Below, in pieces: positions 37,754 through 38,238 of a DNA stretch of 38,238 bases. How positions within the stretch are numbered: the first letter of the stretch is position 1; each line of letters begins with the position of its first letter. Under the pieces are notes generated by a model. The model saw nothing but the letters and a program-made list of their open reading frames with translations. It was not told where the DNA came from and did no database searches. The DNA lies in contig JAEZUE010000043.1 in NCBI GenBank assembly GCA_023443455.1, positions 1 through 38,238 of the forward strand, given 5' to 3'. This DNA comes from Verrucomicrobiota bacterium. Lineage in GTDB: Bacteria; Verrucomicrobiota; Verrucomicrobiia; Opitutales; Opitutaceae. Position numbers and translations under genes: made by a program.

Positions 37754-38238
37754 ATGATCGTCGCCCTCATCCTCCTCGCCGTCCTCTTCGGCCTGCTGCT
37801 CGTCGTCGGGCTCTTCGTCGCCGGCATCTACAACCGCCTCGTCACCCTGCGCAACCGCTTCAAGAACGCCTTCGCCCAGATCGATGTGCAGTTGAAACGT
37901 CGCTACGACCTCATCCCCAACCTCGTCGAGACCGCGAAGGGCTACCTCAAGCACGAGCGCGAGACCCTCGAGGCCGTGATCAAGGCCCGCAACATCGCCT
38001 TCGCCGCCTCCCAGGCCGCCGCCGCCAACCCGGCCGACGGCGCCGCCATGAAGGGCCTGCTCTCCGCCGAGGCCGGCCTGGGCGGCGCCCTCTCGCGCCT
38101 CATGGTCGTCTCCGAGCAGTATCCGGACCTCAAGGCCAACCAGAACATGGCCCAGCTCACCGAGGAGCTCACCTCCACCGAGAACAAGATCTCCTTCGCC
38201 CGGCAGGCCTACAACGACTCCGTCATGGTCTACAACAC
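37754..38238 (+). CDS. lemA: LemA family protein, N-terminal part, cut by window edge
   Basis: The frame from the ATG at 37754 is open to the last base, so the stop is outside the window; 161 residues are visible. The N-terminal transmembrane helix (about 2-26, VALILLAVLFGLLLVVGLFV) is followed by the LemA signature YNRLVTLRNRFKNAFAQIDV, QLKRRYDLIPNLVETAKGYL and the late SEQYPDLKANQNMAQLTEEL and TENKISFARQAYNDSVM. LemA proteins lie at the membrane with a long helical domain; the function is not well defined, though they often accompany peptidases or TPM-domain proteins. It is divergent from nadD with a 235-base gap. Confidence 0.95.
   Translation, partial: MIVALILLAVLFGLLLVVGLFVAGIYNRLVTLRNRFKNAFAQIDVQLKRRYDLIPNLVETAKGYLKHERETLEAVIKARNIAFAASQAAAANPADGAAMKGLLSAEAGLGGALSRLMVVSEQYPDLKANQNMAQLTEELTSTENKISFARQAYNDSVMVYN

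Overview
The window looks like a chromosomal segment of a GC-rich Gram-negative bacterium, most likely a member of Verrucomicrobiota close to Opitutaceae. This rests on three things: the TonB-dependent receptor carries an ELEKFEV-type box near its N-terminus, the ribosomal genes form one very long str-S10-spc-alpha cluster, and secreted, outer-membrane and TonB proteins are present. The assignment is inferred from sequence style alone.

Left edge (1-3165): the 5' part of a RAYT-type (IS200-like, Y1) transposase runs off the window. It abuts a frameshifted remnant of a gene whose intact paralog (membrane-anchored, unknown function) lies next to it. A perfect 60-bp tandem duplication sits between remnant and transposase. 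Upstream of the intact paralog is a PAS-histidine kinase-receiver hybrid.

Metabolic block (3243-7314): hisD, a secreted LolA-like protein, guaA and a small membrane zinc-ribbon protein, all on the minus strand. Two clear intrinsic terminators separate hisD, the LolA-like gene and guaA.

Translation block (7413-25805): 31 consecutive minus-strand genes, read from right to left: rpsL, rpsG, fusA, rpsJ, rplC, rplD, rplW, rplB, rpsS, rplV, rpsC, rplP, rpmC, rpsQ, rplN, rplX, rplE, rpsN, rpsH, rplF, rplR, rpsE, rplO, secY, an adenylate-kinase-like gene, map, rpsM, rpsK, rpsD, rpoA, rplQ. A candidate promoter lies near 26000 and a strong terminator near 7341-7374. No tuf, rpmD, infA or rpmJ lies in the cluster. 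The gene in the usual adk slot encodes a short, degenerate adenylate kinase that has lost its P-loop, catalytic arginines and LID. It is the most unusual item in the window.

Accessory and envelope block (26086-36193): an EamA-type permease (minus); a DUF4878-like lipoprotein overlapping a YiiX-like papain-fold hydrolase (plus); a membrane NERD-domain protein with an altered active-site motif (plus); an orphan TonB-dependent receptor (minus); a three-gene minus-strand operon of an ECF sigma factor, a membrane protein (putative anti-sigma) and a bactofilin-like/RDD membrane fusion; and, divergent from the sigma gene, a DUF481 outer-membrane protein.

Right edge (36317-38238): rsfS (ribosomal silencing factor with a long lysine/alanine-rich tail) translationally coupled to nadD (minus), and the start of a lemA gene (plus) that runs off the window. 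No tRNA, rRNA or CRISPR array was seen.
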